From: Bradyrhizobium sp. CB3481
Lineage (GTDB): Bacteria; Pseudomonadota; Alphaproteobacteria; Rhizobiales; Xanthobacteraceae
Reading direction: 5' to 3'
Length of the DNA: 64,000 nt
Assembly: GCF_029714305.1 (NCBI RefSeq)
Contig: NZ_CP121647.1
Span: 868,001-932,000 of the forward strand
Shown here: positions 15,256 to 24,594 of the stretch, one piece after another
Layout: every line of letters starts with the position of its first letter
Position numbering within the stretch: the first letter of the stretch is position 1
Notes under the pieces: model-generated
Told to the model about the DNA's origin: nothing
What the model saw: the letters and a program-made list of their open reading frames with translations, nothing else
Databases searched by the model: none
Program-made: the position numbers and the translations under genes

Positions 15256-16938
15256 TCAGGCCGCGGCCTTTTTCTCGTCGCGCAGTTCGCGGCGCAGGAT
15301 CTTGCCGACATTGGTCTTGGGCAGGTCGGTCCTGAACTCGATCTGCTTGGGCACCTTGTAGGCGGTGAGCTGCGTGCTGCAATATTTGATGACGTCATCG
15401 GCCGTGAGGTTCGGGTCCTTCTTGACCACGAACGCCTTCACCGCTTCGCCTGACTTGGTGTCGGTAACGCCGATCACGGCGCATTCCAGCACGCCCGGAT
15501 GGCTCGCGATCACTTCCTCGATCTCATTCGGGTAGACGTTGAAGCCCGAAACCAGGATCATATCCTTCTTGCGGTCGACGATCTTGGTGTAACCGCGCTC
15601 GTCCATTACGCCGATGTCGCCGGTGCGGAAGAAGCCGTCCGCGGTCATGACGTTCGCGGTCTCTTCCGGCCGATTCCAGTAGCCGGCCATCACCTGCGGG
15701 CCCTTCGCGCAGATTTCGCCCGCCTGGCCGAGCGGCACTCCCTTGCCCTCGTCGTCGCGGATCGAGATGTAGGTCGACGGCACGGGAATGCCGATCGAGC
15801 CGGAGAACTGGTCGGTGTCGGCCGGGTTGCAGGTCAGCGTCGGCGACGTCTCGGACAGGCCATAGCCCTCCGACAGCGCGCATCCCGTGACTTTCAGCCA
15901 TTTCTCGGCGACCGGCTTCTGGGTCGCCATGCCGCCGCCGAACGACGTCTTCAGCTTGGAGAAGTCGACCTTGTCGAAGCCGGGCGAATTCAACAGGCCG
16001 TTGTAGAGCGTGTTGACCGCCGGGAAGCTGTTGACCTGGTACTTCATCAACTCCTTGATGAAGCCCGGCATGTCGCGCGGGTTCGGGATCAACAGATTGA
16101 CGCCGCCGGCCCGCATCCCGAGCAGGAAGCACGCGGTCAGCGCGAAGATGTGATAGAGCGGCAGCGCGCAGACGATGAAGAGCTGATCGACCTGCGGCGG
16201 CTTCTTCAACGCCGGCTGCAGCCAGGCATCGTTCTGCAGCACGTTGGCGAGAATGTTCTTGTGCAGCAGCGTCGCGCCCTTGGAAACGCCTGTCGTGCCG
16301 CCGGTATATTGCAGGAAGGCGACGTCATCGCGCGTGAGCTGCGGCTTGTTGAGCTTGATGCTGCGGCCGGCCGCGATCGCATCGTTGAACGAGACGGCAC
16401 CCGGGATCGACCAGGCCGGTACCATCTTCTTCACCTTGCGCACGACGAGGTTGACGATCACGCCCTTGAAGCCGAGCAGGTCGCCCATGCTGCCGACGAT
16501 CACGTGCTTGACCGAGGTCTTCGCGATCACCTGCTGCACGGTGGTGGCAAAATTCTCCAGCACGACGATGGCTTCCGCGCCGGAATCCTTGAGCTGGTGC
16601 TCGAGCTCGCGCGGGGTGTAGAGCGGGTTGACGTTCACCACGGCATAGCCGGCGCGCAGCACGGCGGCGGTCGAGACCGGATACTGCAGCACGTTCGGCA
16701 TCATCAGCGCGACGCGGGCGCCCTTTTGCAGGCCCTTGCTCTGCAGATAGGCGCCGAGCGCGGCCGACATCTCATCGAGGTCGCGGTAGCTGATCGACTT
16801 GTCCATGCAGATGAACGCCTTGCGATCGGCGAACTTCTTGAAGCTTTCTTCCAGCAGCTCGACCAGCGACGAGTACTGCGTGACGTCGATGTCGGCTGGC
16901 ACGCCGGCCGGATATTGCTTGAGCCAGATCCGCTCCAT
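15256..16938 (-). CDS. fadD: Long-chain fatty-acid-CoA ligase
   Basis: A 560-residue acyl-adenylate-forming enzyme that activates fatty acids for beta-oxidation. YTGGTTGVSKG lies near residue 212, GYGLSETSP near 357, the KIVDRKKDMILVSGFNVYPNEIEEV block near 445, and PKTNVGKILRREL at the C-terminus with the adenylation lysine. Length and motif wording match bacterial FadD. GGGGAGAT precedes the ATG. It is the first gene of a probable two-gene unit with DUF924. Confidence 0.92.
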   Translation of the reverse strand: MERIWLKQYPAGVPADIDVTQYSSLVELLEESFKKFADRKAFICMDKSISYRDLDEMSAALGAYLQSKGLQKGARVALMMPNVLQYPVSTAAVLRAGYAVVNVNPLYTPRELEHQLKDSGAEAIVVLENFATTVQQVIAKTSVKHVIVGSMGDLLGFKGVIVNLVVRKVKKMVPAWSIPGAVSFNDAIAAGRSIKLNKPQLTRDDVAFLQYTGGTTGVSKGATLLHKNILANVLQNDAWLQPALKKPPQVDQLFIVCALPLYHIFALTACFLLGMRAGGVNLLIPNPRDMPGFIKELMKYQVNSFPAVNTLYNGLLNSPGFDKVDFSKLKTSFGGGMATQKPVAEKWLKVTGCALSEGYGLSETSPTLTCNPADTDQFSGSIGIPVPSTYISIRDDEGKGVPLGQAGEICAKGPQVMAGYWNRPEETANVMTADGFFRTGDIGVMDERGYTKIVDRKKDMILVSGFNVYPNEIEEVIASHPGVLECAVIGVTDTKSGEAVKAFVVKKDPNLTADDVIKYCSTQLTAYKVPKQIEFRTDLPKTNVGKILRRELRDEKKAAA

Positions 16939-17006
16939 GGTATCTCCCCTCTGGTTCCGAGCACGGCCCTGAGTGCATCAGATCCGTGTGCTGATTTTTG
17001 TTTTGA

Positions 17007-17052
17007 CGCGTTTTCTTCGCGCGAACCGGCACCCACTTCGCTTGAAAACGCG
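17007..17052. repeat. Short inverted repeat CGCGTTTTC ... GAAAACGCG
   Basis: Arms at 17007-17015 and 17044-17052 flank GAACCGGCACCCACTTCGCTT. I recall near-identical sequences scattered in Bradyrhizobium intergenic regions. It lies upstream of fadD, in the 277-base gap between fadD and the carboxypeptidase gene. Nothing else is evident in that gap. Confidence 0.5.
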
Positions 17053-17215
17053 ATGGTTGCTGCTGGCTCCGGGCCGGGCACGCCTTGTTTTCGGCAGTAT
17101 TGTGAATGCCGCCGCCGATGGCAAGCGGCTGTGCGCTATCGACGTATTGCGCGCTTCTGGAATAGTTCGGCCGAATGGCAGGAAAACTGCCTATTTATGG
17201 TGCTTCGCGGCCCCG

Positions 17216-18643
17216 TTAACCAGCTGGCTTGTTTTCGCCCTTGGGTTTAGCGGCGGCCTTTGGCTTGGCCGGCTTCGGCGCGGGCTTGTCGCCGGCAGCC
17301 GCAGGCTTGGCGGCCGGCTTCTTCTCGGCGGCGGCAGCCGGCTTGGCAGCCGCTTCGGGCTTGGCGTTGGCGTGCCTGACGGCAGCCGGCTTGGCGGCCG
17401 GCTTCGCGCTGGCCTCAGTCTGGGCCACCGCCGCGCCAGGTTTCTTCGCGGCAATCTTCGACTTCTTGCCGCGCCTTGTCGACGCCTGCTTCTCGGCCTC
17501 GGCGGCAACGGCCGCGATCAACGCGGCGCCGGTCTTGGTCGGACCGGTATAGACCGGAACGGGTTCGGAGGGCTCCGGCGCGGCCGCCAGCATATCCGCA
17601 GGCTTGACCGGCGGCTGCAGCCCCGCCGTGAAGAAGGTCACGGCGCTCTCGCCCGTCGCAGCGTTGCCGTTGCTGGCGACAATATCGGCGTCCTCGTCGG
17701 TGGCCGGCCGCTTGCGTTTGCCGTTGCACATCTCATCGCGCAGGTTCGGCGGCGACGCATCGACCGGGACCAGATTGTCGACGGTGCCGAGCGCCGGCTT
17801 CAGCCAGCCGAGCCCGCCTCCGCCGAAGCCGCGCTCCATCATCTGCGCCGCGCGCACCGCGCGCGCCTGGCCGGAGGAGGCGCCGAGCACCACCGCGATC
17901 AGCCGCTTGCCGTTGCGCGTCGCCGATGCAACGAGATTGTAGCCGGACGCGCAGATGAAGCCGGTCTTGAAGCCGTCGGCGCCGGGATAGCGCCCGATCA
18001 GCTTGTTGAAATTCTGCGTCACCCTGCGCCCGTAGCGGATCGAGGGGATGTGCATGAAGTATTCGTATTCCGGCAGGTCGCGAATGACGGCACGCGCCAG
18101 GATCGCGAGATCGCGCGCCGAGGTGATCTGTCCGTCCGCCGGCAGGCCGTTCGGATTGACGTAGCTCGTCTGCGTCATGCCGAGCCGTTGCGCGGTCTGG
18201 TTCATCATCGCGGAGAAGCCGTCGACCGATCCGCCGACGCCTTCGGCGAGCACCACGGCCATGTCGTTGGCCGACTTCACCATCATCATCTTGAGCGCGT
18301 TATCGATGGTGACCTGGGTGCCCGGAGGAAAACCCATCTTGGACGGCGATTCAGCGGCAGCGACCGGCGACACCGTCAGCAGCGTGTCGAGTGTGAGACG
18401 CCCGTCCTTCACCGCCTTCAGCGTGACGTAGGCGGTCATGATCTTGGTCACCGAAGCGGGATACCACGGCATGGTGGCGTTGTCGGCCTGCAGCACCTTG
18501 CCGGTGTCGGCTTCGACGAGCAGCAGCGCCTCGGCCCGGGCCGCGCGCGGCGTCACGGCGGCAAGCGCCGCCACGACAAGCGCGGCGCAGAGGAGCGTCC
18601 AGTTTACCGACGAATGGCGAAACAGCGGGCGAAGAAAATGCAC
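17216..18643 (-). CDS. D-alanyl-D-alanine carboxypeptidase (DacA/DacF type) with Ala/Lys/Pro-rich tail
   Basis: A penicillin-binding protein that trims the terminal D-Ala from peptidoglycan stem peptides. From the GTG at 18643 (GGAACGGAAAA upstream) it has 475 residues. A signal peptide ends near RAARAEA. Catalytic SVTK is at 64-67, SAN at 124-126 and KTG at 226-228. After the transpeptidase-fold domain and a linker, the last roughly 110 residues are a low-complexity tail of repeated AKPAAKPAAA units, probably disordered and able to touch the cell wall. Alternatively it may start at a TTG at 18694. Confidence 0.88.
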   Translation of the reverse strand: MHFLRPLFRHSSVNWTLLCAALVVAALAAVTPRAARAEALLLVEADTGKVLQADNATMPWYPASVTKIMTAYVTLKAVKDGRLTLDTLLTVSPVAAAESPSKMGFPPGTQVTIDNALKMMMVKSANDMAVVLAEGVGGSVDGFSAMMNQTAQRLGMTQTSYVNPNGLPADGQITSARDLAILARAVIRDLPEYEYFMHIPSIRYGRRVTQNFNKLIGRYPGADGFKTGFICASGYNLVASATRNGKRLIAVVLGASSGQARAVRAAQMMERGFGGGGLGWLKPALGTVDNLVPVDASPPNLRDEMCNGKRKRPATDEDADIVASNGNAATGESAVTFFTAGLQPPVKPADMLAAAPEPSEPVPVYTGPTKTGAALIAAVAAEAEKQASTRRGKKSKIAAKKPGAAVAQTEASAKPAAKPAAVRHANAKPEAAAKPAAAAEKKPAAKPAAAGDKPAPKPAKPKAAAKPKGENKPAG

Positions 18644-18855
18644 TTTTCCGTTCCGGTCCTCTGAGACCCGCCTTCGAAAAGGAGGTCCTCTCAAGATCTA
18701 GCGTTCGGGTTTCAAGCGTGTCCGGCGCCGTCGCGTTGCGGCTGGGCGCAAACCTATACCGGCTTGCCGATCCAGAACAGAGGCCTGTCAACTAATTGGT
18801 GGACGAAATGGGCGCAATTTCGGCGGTATCTGACTCGCCCCGGCTCCCGGCTGCG

Positions 18856-20634
18856 TTATTTGACCTCGATCCCGGCGCGTACGCTCTCGTGCACCATGAA
18901 CTGGGCCTTGGCGAGTTCCGCAAAGCGTCCACCCTTGGCCACCAGTTCATCGAAAGTTCCACTTTCAATCACGCGGCCGTTGTCGAACATCAGGATACGG
19001 GTGGCGTTGCGAATGGTCGACAGGCGGTGTGCGATCACGAAGGTGGTGCGGCCCTTCATCACCTCATCGAGCGCGGCGTTGACCTTGGCTTCAGTGACGG
19101 CGTCGAGCGCGCTGGTCGCCTCGTCGAGGATCAGGATCGGCGGGTCCTTGAGCAGCGCACGGGCGATCGACAGGCGCTGGCGCTCGCCGCCGGACAGCAT
19201 GCGGCCGCGTTCGCCGGCGTGGGTCTCGAATTTCTTCTCGCTGCGCTCGATGAAGTCGAGCGCCTGGGCGCGGCTTGCCGCGACGCGCATTTCCTCCTCC
19301 GTCGCGTCCGGCTTGCCGACCAGCAGATTGTCTGCAATCGAGCGGTTGAACAGCAGCGCCTCCTGAAACACCACGGCGATGTTCCGCCGCAGCGCCGTCA
19401 GCTTCAGCGCGCGGATATCCATGCCGTCGATCTTGATGATGCCGGATTGCGGATCGAAGGCGCGGTGCAACAGCGCAATCGCGGTCGATTTGCCGGCACC
19501 GGTCGGGCCGACCAGGGCGATGGTCTGGCCGGGCAGGGCGGTGAAGGTGACATCCTCGACCGCCGGCCGCTTGCCGTCATAGGAAAACGAGACGTCGTGG
19601 AATTCGACCAGCCCGGACAGCCGCCCGGTGTCGACCGCGCCGGGGCGATCGCGCACCGCCGGCACGGCGTCCAGCACGTCGAAGAATTCCTGCAGGCGCG
19701 GCGCCTCCATGAACACGCTGTTGATGAAGCTCACCACCTGTTCGAGCTTCTGAATCAGCATCGTCGCAAAACTCACGAACATCACGATCTCGCCGACCGT
19801 CGTTTCTCCCCGTTGATGCAGGTATATGCCGACGGTGAAGATCGCGAGCACGGTGATGGTGGTGGAGGCGCGCGTAATCACCGTCACCAGCGCCCACCAG
19901 CCGAGCACCGGCATCTGCGCGGCGAGCAGCTTGTCGGCGACGAAGCGCAGGCCCTGCACCTCGGCGTCGATCCGCACAAAGCTCTGCACCAGCGCGACAT
20001 TGCCGAGCGCGTCGGATGCGCGCGCTGACAGGTCGCTGTATTGCGCCTCGACGTCGCTTTGCATGCCGTAGGTCTTGCGGACCACAAACGTAGTTAGCAG
20101 CGTGAATACGACACAGAGCACGAAGAGCAGGATTGCCAGCCGCCAGTTGATGTAAAGCGCCAGCGGCAGCAGCACGATCAAGGACAGGATGGCGGCAAAA
20201 TGCTCGCGGAAGAAGGCGAGCCAGAGCCGCCACAGCGCATCGGTGCCGTTCAGCATCACCTTCATCAGCCGCCCCGAATGGGTGCCGGTGTGGAAGGTTA
20301 GCGGCAGCTGCATGATGTGTTCGAAATAGTCGGTCAGCACCGCCTGGCGCTGACGGTGTGCAAGGCGGTCGGCATGGAGGGCGACGAGGGCGCTGCAGGC
20401 GATGGTGAACAGGCCGAAGACAACCCAGGCCGCCAGCAGCGGCCAGGCCGAATTGGTGGCCAGCGGCCCGGTTTGCGGCTTGCCCGAGAGCACGTCGACG
20501 ATCTTGCCGAACAGCACCGGCTCGGCGAATTGCGCGCCGGCCAGCAGCAAGTTGGCTACGGCGAGAATCCAGCCCAGCCGCGCCTCCTTGCCGAGCAGTT
20601 CGAGGACGCGGGTGTAAAGGCGAAGCATGGACAT
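18856..20634 (-). CDS. ABC exporter, glucan transporter (NdvA/ChvA) type, fused permease-ATPase
   Basis: A 592-residue half-transporter. Residues 20-310 hold six membrane helices; the ATPase follows, with Walker [10 protein letters not shown] at 376-384, signature [15 protein letters not shown] near 475, Walker [13 protein letters not shown] near 497 and the H-loop VIAHRLST near 530. The N-terminus ([15 protein letters not shown]...[15 protein letters not shown]) resembles the cyclic beta-glucan exporters ChvA/NdvA. Substrate assignment is by family only. No glucan synthase gene is near. Confidence 0.85.
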   Translation of the reverse strand: MSMLRLYTRVLELLGKEARLGWILAVANLLLAGAQFAEPVLFGKIVDVLSGKPQTGPLATNSAWPLLAAWVVFGLFTIACSALVALHADRLAHRQRQAVLTDYFEHIMQLPLTFHTGTHSGRLMKVMLNGTDALWRLWLAFFREHFAAILSLIVLLPLALYINWRLAILLFVLCVVFTLLTTFVVRKTYGMQSDVEAQYSDLSARASDALGNVALVQSFVRIDAEVQGLRFVADKLLAAQMPVLGWWALVTVITRASTTITVLAIFTVGIYLHQRGETTVGEIVMFVSFATMLIQKLEQVVSFINSVFMEAPRLQEFFDVLDAVPAVRDRPGAVDTGRLSGLVEFHDVSFSYDGKRPAVEDVTFTALPGQTIALVGPTGAGKSTAIALLHRAFDPQSGIIKIDGMDIRALKLTALRRNIAVVFQEALLFNRSIADNLLVGKPDATEEEMRVAASRAQALDFIERSEKKFETHAGERGRMLSGGERQRLSIARALLKDPPILILDEATSALDAVTEAKVNAALDEVMKGRTTFVIAHRLSTIRNATRILMFDNGRVIESGTFDELVAKGGRFAELAKAQFMVHESVRAGIEVK

Positions 20635-20754
20635 GCGGGCAAGGACTCGGAAGCAAGCGGGGCGTGATCAGTGGGACCCATTCTAATCAGGGATCGCGGT
20701 GAAGAACCAGAGCGGGTTGAATTTTGTTCCGATCGCCGCGAGACACGCACCGAT

Positions 20755-20857
20755 CTCATCCTGAGGAGCCGCGAAGCGGCGTCTCGAAGGATGGGCCGCG
20801 GGCGCCTTTGGGGGCCGCATGGTTCGAGACGGCGCTGCGCGCCTCCTCACCATGAGG
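20755..20857. repeat. Dispersed intergenic repeat (CATCCTGAGGAGCCGCG family)
   Basis: Two hairpins in inverted orientation. The left end, CATCCTGAGGAGCCGCG at 20757-20773 with GTCTCGAAGGATG, mirrors the right end, GGTTCGAGAC and CGCGCCTCCTCACCATGAGG. I associate this pattern with many intergenic sites in Bradyrhizobium and Rhodopseudomonas. It separates the exporter gene from the solute-binding protein gene. Confidence 0.7.
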
Positions 20858-20870
20858 AGTTACATTTTAC

Positions 20871-21947
20871 TCAATTGATCAGACGCCCGTTGAGCGGCGG
20901 CAAGAACTGGTCGTCGAAAATGTCCGACGTCTGCGGCCGCTTTTGAAACTTGAAATCCTCAGCGACCTGGTCGATCGAGCGTTCGAAGCGCGCCGGATCG
21001 ATCGCACCGATGCCGTTGCGCCTCACTTCGCTGGTCAGGATGTTGTCGCGCAGGATGGCTTGCAGGCGCTCCAATTCGAGGTCCTTTGAGCCGCCGTCCA
21101 TGCGGCTTGCTACTTCGGCGGCGGCGCGAGCCGGATCCTTGATCGTCAGGTTTAATCCGCCGATCACCGCGCGCACGAACCCTTTGACCGCCTCGGGCTT
21201 GCCGGCCGCCACCGCGGGATTGACGATAACAGCGAACCCGTAGGCCTCGCAGCCATAGTCGGCAAATTTGAGCACCGCCAGATCGTCGGCCGGCACGCCG
21301 CGGTCCCGCAGGTTGATCGCCGAGAGATAGGAGAAACCGGTCACGGCGTCGACCTGGCCGGCCGACAACATCGGCTCGCGCACCGCGGCGCTGATGCTGC
21401 TCTGCTTCACGTGCTTGATGTTGATGCCGTTCTGTTTGGCCACCGCCGGCCACAGCCGGACGGAGAGGTCGCCCTCGGCGACGCCGAGCGTCTTGCCCTC
21501 GATGTCCGTCAGCGCGCGGACACCGCGGCTTTTGCGGGCGATGATGGCGTAAGGCGCCTGATTGAACAGCACGAACACAGCCTTGATCCGCGGCCCGCCC
21601 TGCTTGTCCTTGTCGCGAAAGCGCATCAGGGCGTTGAGGTCGACCACGGCAAAGTCGCTGCTGCCGGCCGCGACACGTGCAATGGCGTCCGACGATCCGC
21701 TGGCAATGTTGGTCGTGACCGCGAGCGCTTCGGCGCTGAACAGCCCGCCCGTGGCGGCCATCACGAATGGGGCCGCCGCGGCGTCGATCGGGCGATCGAG
21801 CGAAAACTGGATTGCAAGCGGAGGCGGGGGATCGTCCGCAGCCAGGACGCCCTTCGCCGTGAAGCCCGCAACCGCGCACAGGCCGGCCATGAAAGCGAGA
21901 AGAACGCTCAAACGAGAGCGGATGGCGTTGGTCCTGATCGCACGCAT
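20871..21947 (-). CDS. Orphan ABC substrate-binding protein, NMT1/SsuA type
   Basis: A 358-residue exported protein with signal peptide through GVLAADD. The fold is that of the nitrate/sulfonate/taurine/pyrimidine-precursor binding proteins: a first lobe with FVMAATGGLFSAEALAVTTNIASG, then VAAGSSDFAVVDLNALM, IEGKTLGVAEGDLSVRLWP and AVTGFSYLSAINL. No permease or ATPase gene is adjacent, so its transporter is elsewhere or it acts alone. The ligand is unknown. Confidence 0.82.
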   Translation of the reverse strand: MRAIRTNAIRSRLSVLLAFMAGLCAVAGFTAKGVLAADDPPPPLAIQFSLDRPIDAAAAPFVMAATGGLFSAEALAVTTNIASGSSDAIARVAAGSSDFAVVDLNALMRFRDKDKQGGPRIKAVFVLFNQAPYAIIARKSRGVRALTDIEGKTLGVAEGDLSVRLWPAVAKQNGINIKHVKQSSISAAVREPMLSAGQVDAVTGFSYLSAINLRDRGVPADDLAVLKFADYGCEAYGFAVIVNPAVAAGKPEAVKGFVRAVIGGLNLTIKDPARAAAEVASRMDGGSKDLELERLQAILRDNILTSEVRRNGIGAIDPARFERSIDQVAEDFKFQKRPQTSDIFDDQFLPPLNGRLIN

Positions 21948-22118
21948 GAGGCTACATCAGCATGAGGTGGGACAAGTTGACGCGCCGGTCACGTCAGCTT
22001 GATGACATCAACGACAGCATTTCTCGCCCTTGGGCAGAGGTATTGTGCAGCATCTAACCTGAACGGTCGATGACTGCCACGATTTCGCCAGGGATCGTTC
22101 AGCCGCCGTTCGGATTCG

Positions 22119-22143
22119 GGAACCTAGTATCCGCGACGTGGTT
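22119..22143 (+). promoter_or_regulatory. EcfG-type promoter upstream of the exported protein gene at 22189
   Basis: GGAAC at 22119-22123 and GTT at 22141-22143 are separated by 17 bases. This fits the general-stress sigma factor consensus GGAAC-N16/17-(C)GTT of alphaproteobacteria, though the preferred C before GTT is a G. The site ends 45 bases before the ATG. Confidence 0.55.
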
Positions 22144-22188
22144 AGCTATCTGAGGCCTGTCGGGCCAGCTTCCACGGAGGATGTGCAG

Positions 22189-22587
22189 ATGTTTGCGCGA
22201 AAAGGTGTGTTTTCATCGATTGGCCGGGCCGGCGCGGTGGCGACGGTTGTCGCGGCGTTGACGGCAGTGCAGCCGTCGATGGCTTTTGCCGGCTCCGCGA
22301 CGTCGGGCAAGGGCATCACGGCCGCGACCAGCGACGCCACCGATATCAGCGCCCGCCGCCGGCACTACCGCGGTGGCGGTGGCGGTGGCGCCGCGGCAGC
22401 GGCCGCCTTTGCCGGCATTGTCGGCACGGGCCTCGCGATCGCGGCCACGCAGAACCGCCGCGACTACTATTACGACCACGGTTACGGTTACTATGGTGGT
22501 GCGCCGGCCTACTACGGCGACCCGACCCCGTATTACTACCCGCGAAACTGCATCGGATGCGGTCCCTACTACCGCCCTCGCTGGTAA
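22189..22587 (+). CDS. Small exported Gly/Tyr-rich protein
   Basis: A 132-residue protein from the ATG at 22189, chosen because GGAGG is 8 bases upstream; an in-frame GTG further 5' lacks this. A signal peptide ends near SMAFAGS. The mature region has a KGITAATSDATDISARRRHYR block, a Gly/Ala-rich hydrophobic stretch that could span a membrane, and a Tyr/Pro/Gly-rich tail. The block resembles KGSTNATQTATDFSAHRRHW in the protein at 56149. Function unknown. It has a probable stress-sigma promoter and its own terminator. Confidence 0.75.
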   Translation: MFARKGVFSSIGRAGAVATVVAALTAVQPSMAFAGSATSGKGITAATSDATDISARRRHYRGGGGGGAAAAAAFAGIVGTGLAIAATQNRRDYYYDHGYGYYGGAPAYYGDPTPYYYPRNCIGCGPYYRPRW

Positions 22588-22621
22588 ACAGGACTGCTAA
22601 AATCAGGATCGTTAAAGATGA

Positions 22622-22652
22622 ATCCACCGGCCGCCTGCCGGTGGATTTTTTT
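22622..22652 (+). terminator. Intrinsic terminator
   Basis: A ten-base-pair stem ATCCACCGGC / GCCGGTGGAT with a 5-base loop, followed by six further T residues, 35 bases after the stop of the Tyr-rich protein gene. Confidence 0.9.
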
Positions 22653-22709
22653 ACGGCTGCAGGCCCGGCCGTTAACGCGCTTGTCGCGACTTTGCATTAG
22701 GTTACGAGG

Positions 22710-23168
22710 ATGAGTGATTCGCTCGAACGGCTTTATCAGGCTGTCCTCGCGGCCCGGGACCTCGATCCGGCAACGTCGCGCACGGCCCGGCTGTTTCAGC
22801 GAGGCCCCTCCAAGATGGCGAAGAAGCTGGCCGAGGAAGCCATCGAAGTCGTGATCGACGCCGTCAACGGCAAGGCCGACGCGGTGGTCCGCGAGAGCGC
22901 CGATCTGCTCTACAACCTGACCGTTCTGTGGGCGTCGGCCGGCGTGACGCCGCAGGACGTCTGGCGCGAAATGGAGCGGCGTGAGGACATGCTCGGCATC
23001 GCCGAGAAGCTGCCGAAGGCCAAAATGCCGAAGGTCCTCACGAGCAAGGCGTCTGCCAAAGGACTACCGAAGCCGCTGCCCAAGACACTGCCCAAGGCGA
23101 CAGCGGCGCCGGCGGTTCGGCGGCGAATTGTCGCGCTGGAAGGCCGCTCGGCGCGCAAGCGGCACTAA
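22710..23168 (+). CDS. HisE-like phosphoribosyl-ATP diphosphatase with basic C-terminal tail
   Basis: A 152-residue protein. Residues 1-95 match the all-alpha NTP-pyrophosphohydrolase fold of HisE: FQRGPSKMAKKLAEEAIEVVIDAVNG and VVRESADLLYNLTVLWASAGV carry the metal-binding Glu/Asp residues. HisE hydrolyses phosphoribosyl-ATP in histidine synthesis. The last 55 residues are a Lys/Pro/Arg-rich extension (PKPLPKTLPKA, then RRR and RKRH) not normal for HisE. No his genes are nearby, so it may be a paralogue with another nucleotide substrate or a nucleic-acid-associated role. Confidence 0.75.
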   Translation: MSDSLERLYQAVLAARDLDPATSRTARLFQRGPSKMAKKLAEEAIEVVIDAVNGKADAVVRESADLLYNLTVLWASAGVTPQDVWREMERREDMLGIAEKLPKAKMPKVLTSKASAKGLPKPLPKTLPKATAAPAVRRRIVALEGRSARKRH

Positions 23169-23213
23169 ATCCCGCCAAAATCCTCATTTTTACGGCATGG
23201 ACAAATCCGCTCC

Positions 23214-23813
23214 ATGATGGTTCATGCCCGCATGCTCAAACGGATTTACGACTGGTGCATCGACGCCGCCGACAAGCCCTATGCGCTTTGGATCATGGCG
23301 GCGGTCGCTTTCGCGGAAAGTTCATTCTTCCCGATTCCGCCCGACATCATGCTGCTGCCGATGTCGCTGGCGCGGCCGAAGAAGGCATGGTGGTTTGCCA
23401 CCGTTTGCACCATCGCGTCCGTCGCCGGCGGCGTGGTCGGATACGCGATCGGCGCGCTGCTCTACGATTCGGTCGGGCATTGGCTGATCACCGTCTACGG
23501 CCTCAGTGACAAGGTCGAGACCTTCCGCTCCTCCTATGCCGAATGGGGTGCGGTGATCATCCTGCTGAAGGGGCTGACGCCGATCCCCTACAAGCTCGTG
23601 ACGATCACCTCTGGCTTTGCCGGTTACAATATCTGGCTGTTCATCCTGTTCTCGATCCTGGCGCGCGGCGGCCGTTTCTTCGTGGTCGCGGTCCTGCTCA
23701 ACCGCTATGGCGACCTGGTCCGGAGCGAACTGGAAAAGCGCCTCGGCCTATGGGTCGCGATCGGTGCGGTCGTTCTGGTGCTCGGTTTCTACATCGCGTT
23801 CAAATTGATCTAG
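23214..23813 (+). CDS. DedA/YqaA-type membrane protein (SNARE-associated Golgi/VTT family)
   Basis: A 199-residue protein with about five hydrophobic segments. Family-type features are ESSFFPIPPDIMLLPMSLARP at about 38-58, the glycine-rich GGVVGYAIGALLYD, and LLKGLTPIPYKLVTITSGFAG at about 118-138 (the re-entrant loop with the conserved proline). Members of this superfamily are linked to lipid flipping and envelope homeostasis. Translation may start at 23214, 23217 or at MLKRIYDW (23232). Confidence 0.85.
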   Translation: MMVHARMLKRIYDWCIDAADKPYALWIMAAVAFAESSFFPIPPDIMLLPMSLARPKKAWWFATVCTIASVAGGVVGYAIGALLYDSVGHWLITVYGLSDKVETFRSSYAEWGAVIILLKGLTPIPYKLVTITSGFAGYNIWLFILFSILARGGRFFVVAVLLNRYGDLVRSELEKRLGLWVAIGAVVLVLGFYIAFKLI

Positions 23814-23853
23814 CGCTTGGCCGGCCTCCCGGCTTCAGGCTAGGTTTCGCGTC

Positions 23854-24435
23854 ATGTCCGATCGAATGGGCCGTTTGTTCGAACTAAGCCGGCCGCATCT
23901 GGCGACCGCGGGGCTCGTTGCGTCCATGCTGGCGATCTCTTCCGAGGCCGGCTGGCCGCAGGCCGCGCCGCCGCCGACCCTCGGCGTGCAGTCGCCGGCG
24001 CAGCAACCGCTACCGCCGCAGCCGGCCCCGCAGCAGACCGAGCCGCCGCCGCGCGAGGAGAATCCGGGCCTGATCAACGAAATCGGAAAGCTGTTCGAGA
24101 AATCCAAATCGTTGCTGCCGCCGCTGAAGAGCCCGAGCGAGGCCTTGGAAGAGCTCAACGCGGGTGCCACGAACGGCGGCGGAGGCCTGCCGAACCTCGC
24201 CAGGCCTTCGATCATGGTGAGCGGCCGGGCCGCGTGTCTGGTCGCGGCCAATGGCGCGCCCGACTGCAAGGCCGGCGCCGACCGGTTGTGCCAGAGCAAG
24301 GGCTACAAGGAGGGCAAGAGCCTCGATACCGATGCGGCCGAGAAATGCTCGCCGAAAGTGTTCCTGCCGGGCTACAAGCGGCAGGCGGGCGACTGCAAGA
24401 CGGAAAATTACGTGACACGGGCGCTCTGCCAGTAG
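23854..24435 (+). CDS. Conserved-looking exported protein of unknown function
   Basis: A 193-residue protein with a hydrophobic N-terminal segment (LATAGLVASMLAISSEA) and then a Pro/Gln-rich linker of about 45 residues. A short helix follows (INEIGKLFEKSKSLLPPL), then a C-terminal domain with five cysteines (AACLV, PDCK, RLCQSKGYKEGKSLD, EKCSP, GDCKTENYVTRALC). The even spacing suggests disulfides and a periplasmic location. I do not recognise the family. Confidence 0.7.
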   Translation: MSDRMGRLFELSRPHLATAGLVASMLAISSEAGWPQAAPPPTLGVQSPAQQPLPPQPAPQQTEPPPREENPGLINEIGKLFEKSKSLLPPLKSPSEALEELNAGATNGGGGLPNLARPSIMVSGRAACLVAANGAPDCKAGADRLCQSKGYKEGKSLDTDAAEKCSPKVFLPGYKRQAGDCKTENYVTRALCQ

Positions 24436-24594
24436 CGGACGGCCGAACGCCCACACAAATCATGCGCAAACGCATCGCCGCCAGCGCCAAAACGCAATAC
24501 TTGACACTGGAAAGATTGCCTTGTCGGTTGGTATGACGTCTGGCATATCTTTACGCCATGCCGCTTGCCGCAATAACCAAAGGATAGCCGCTCT

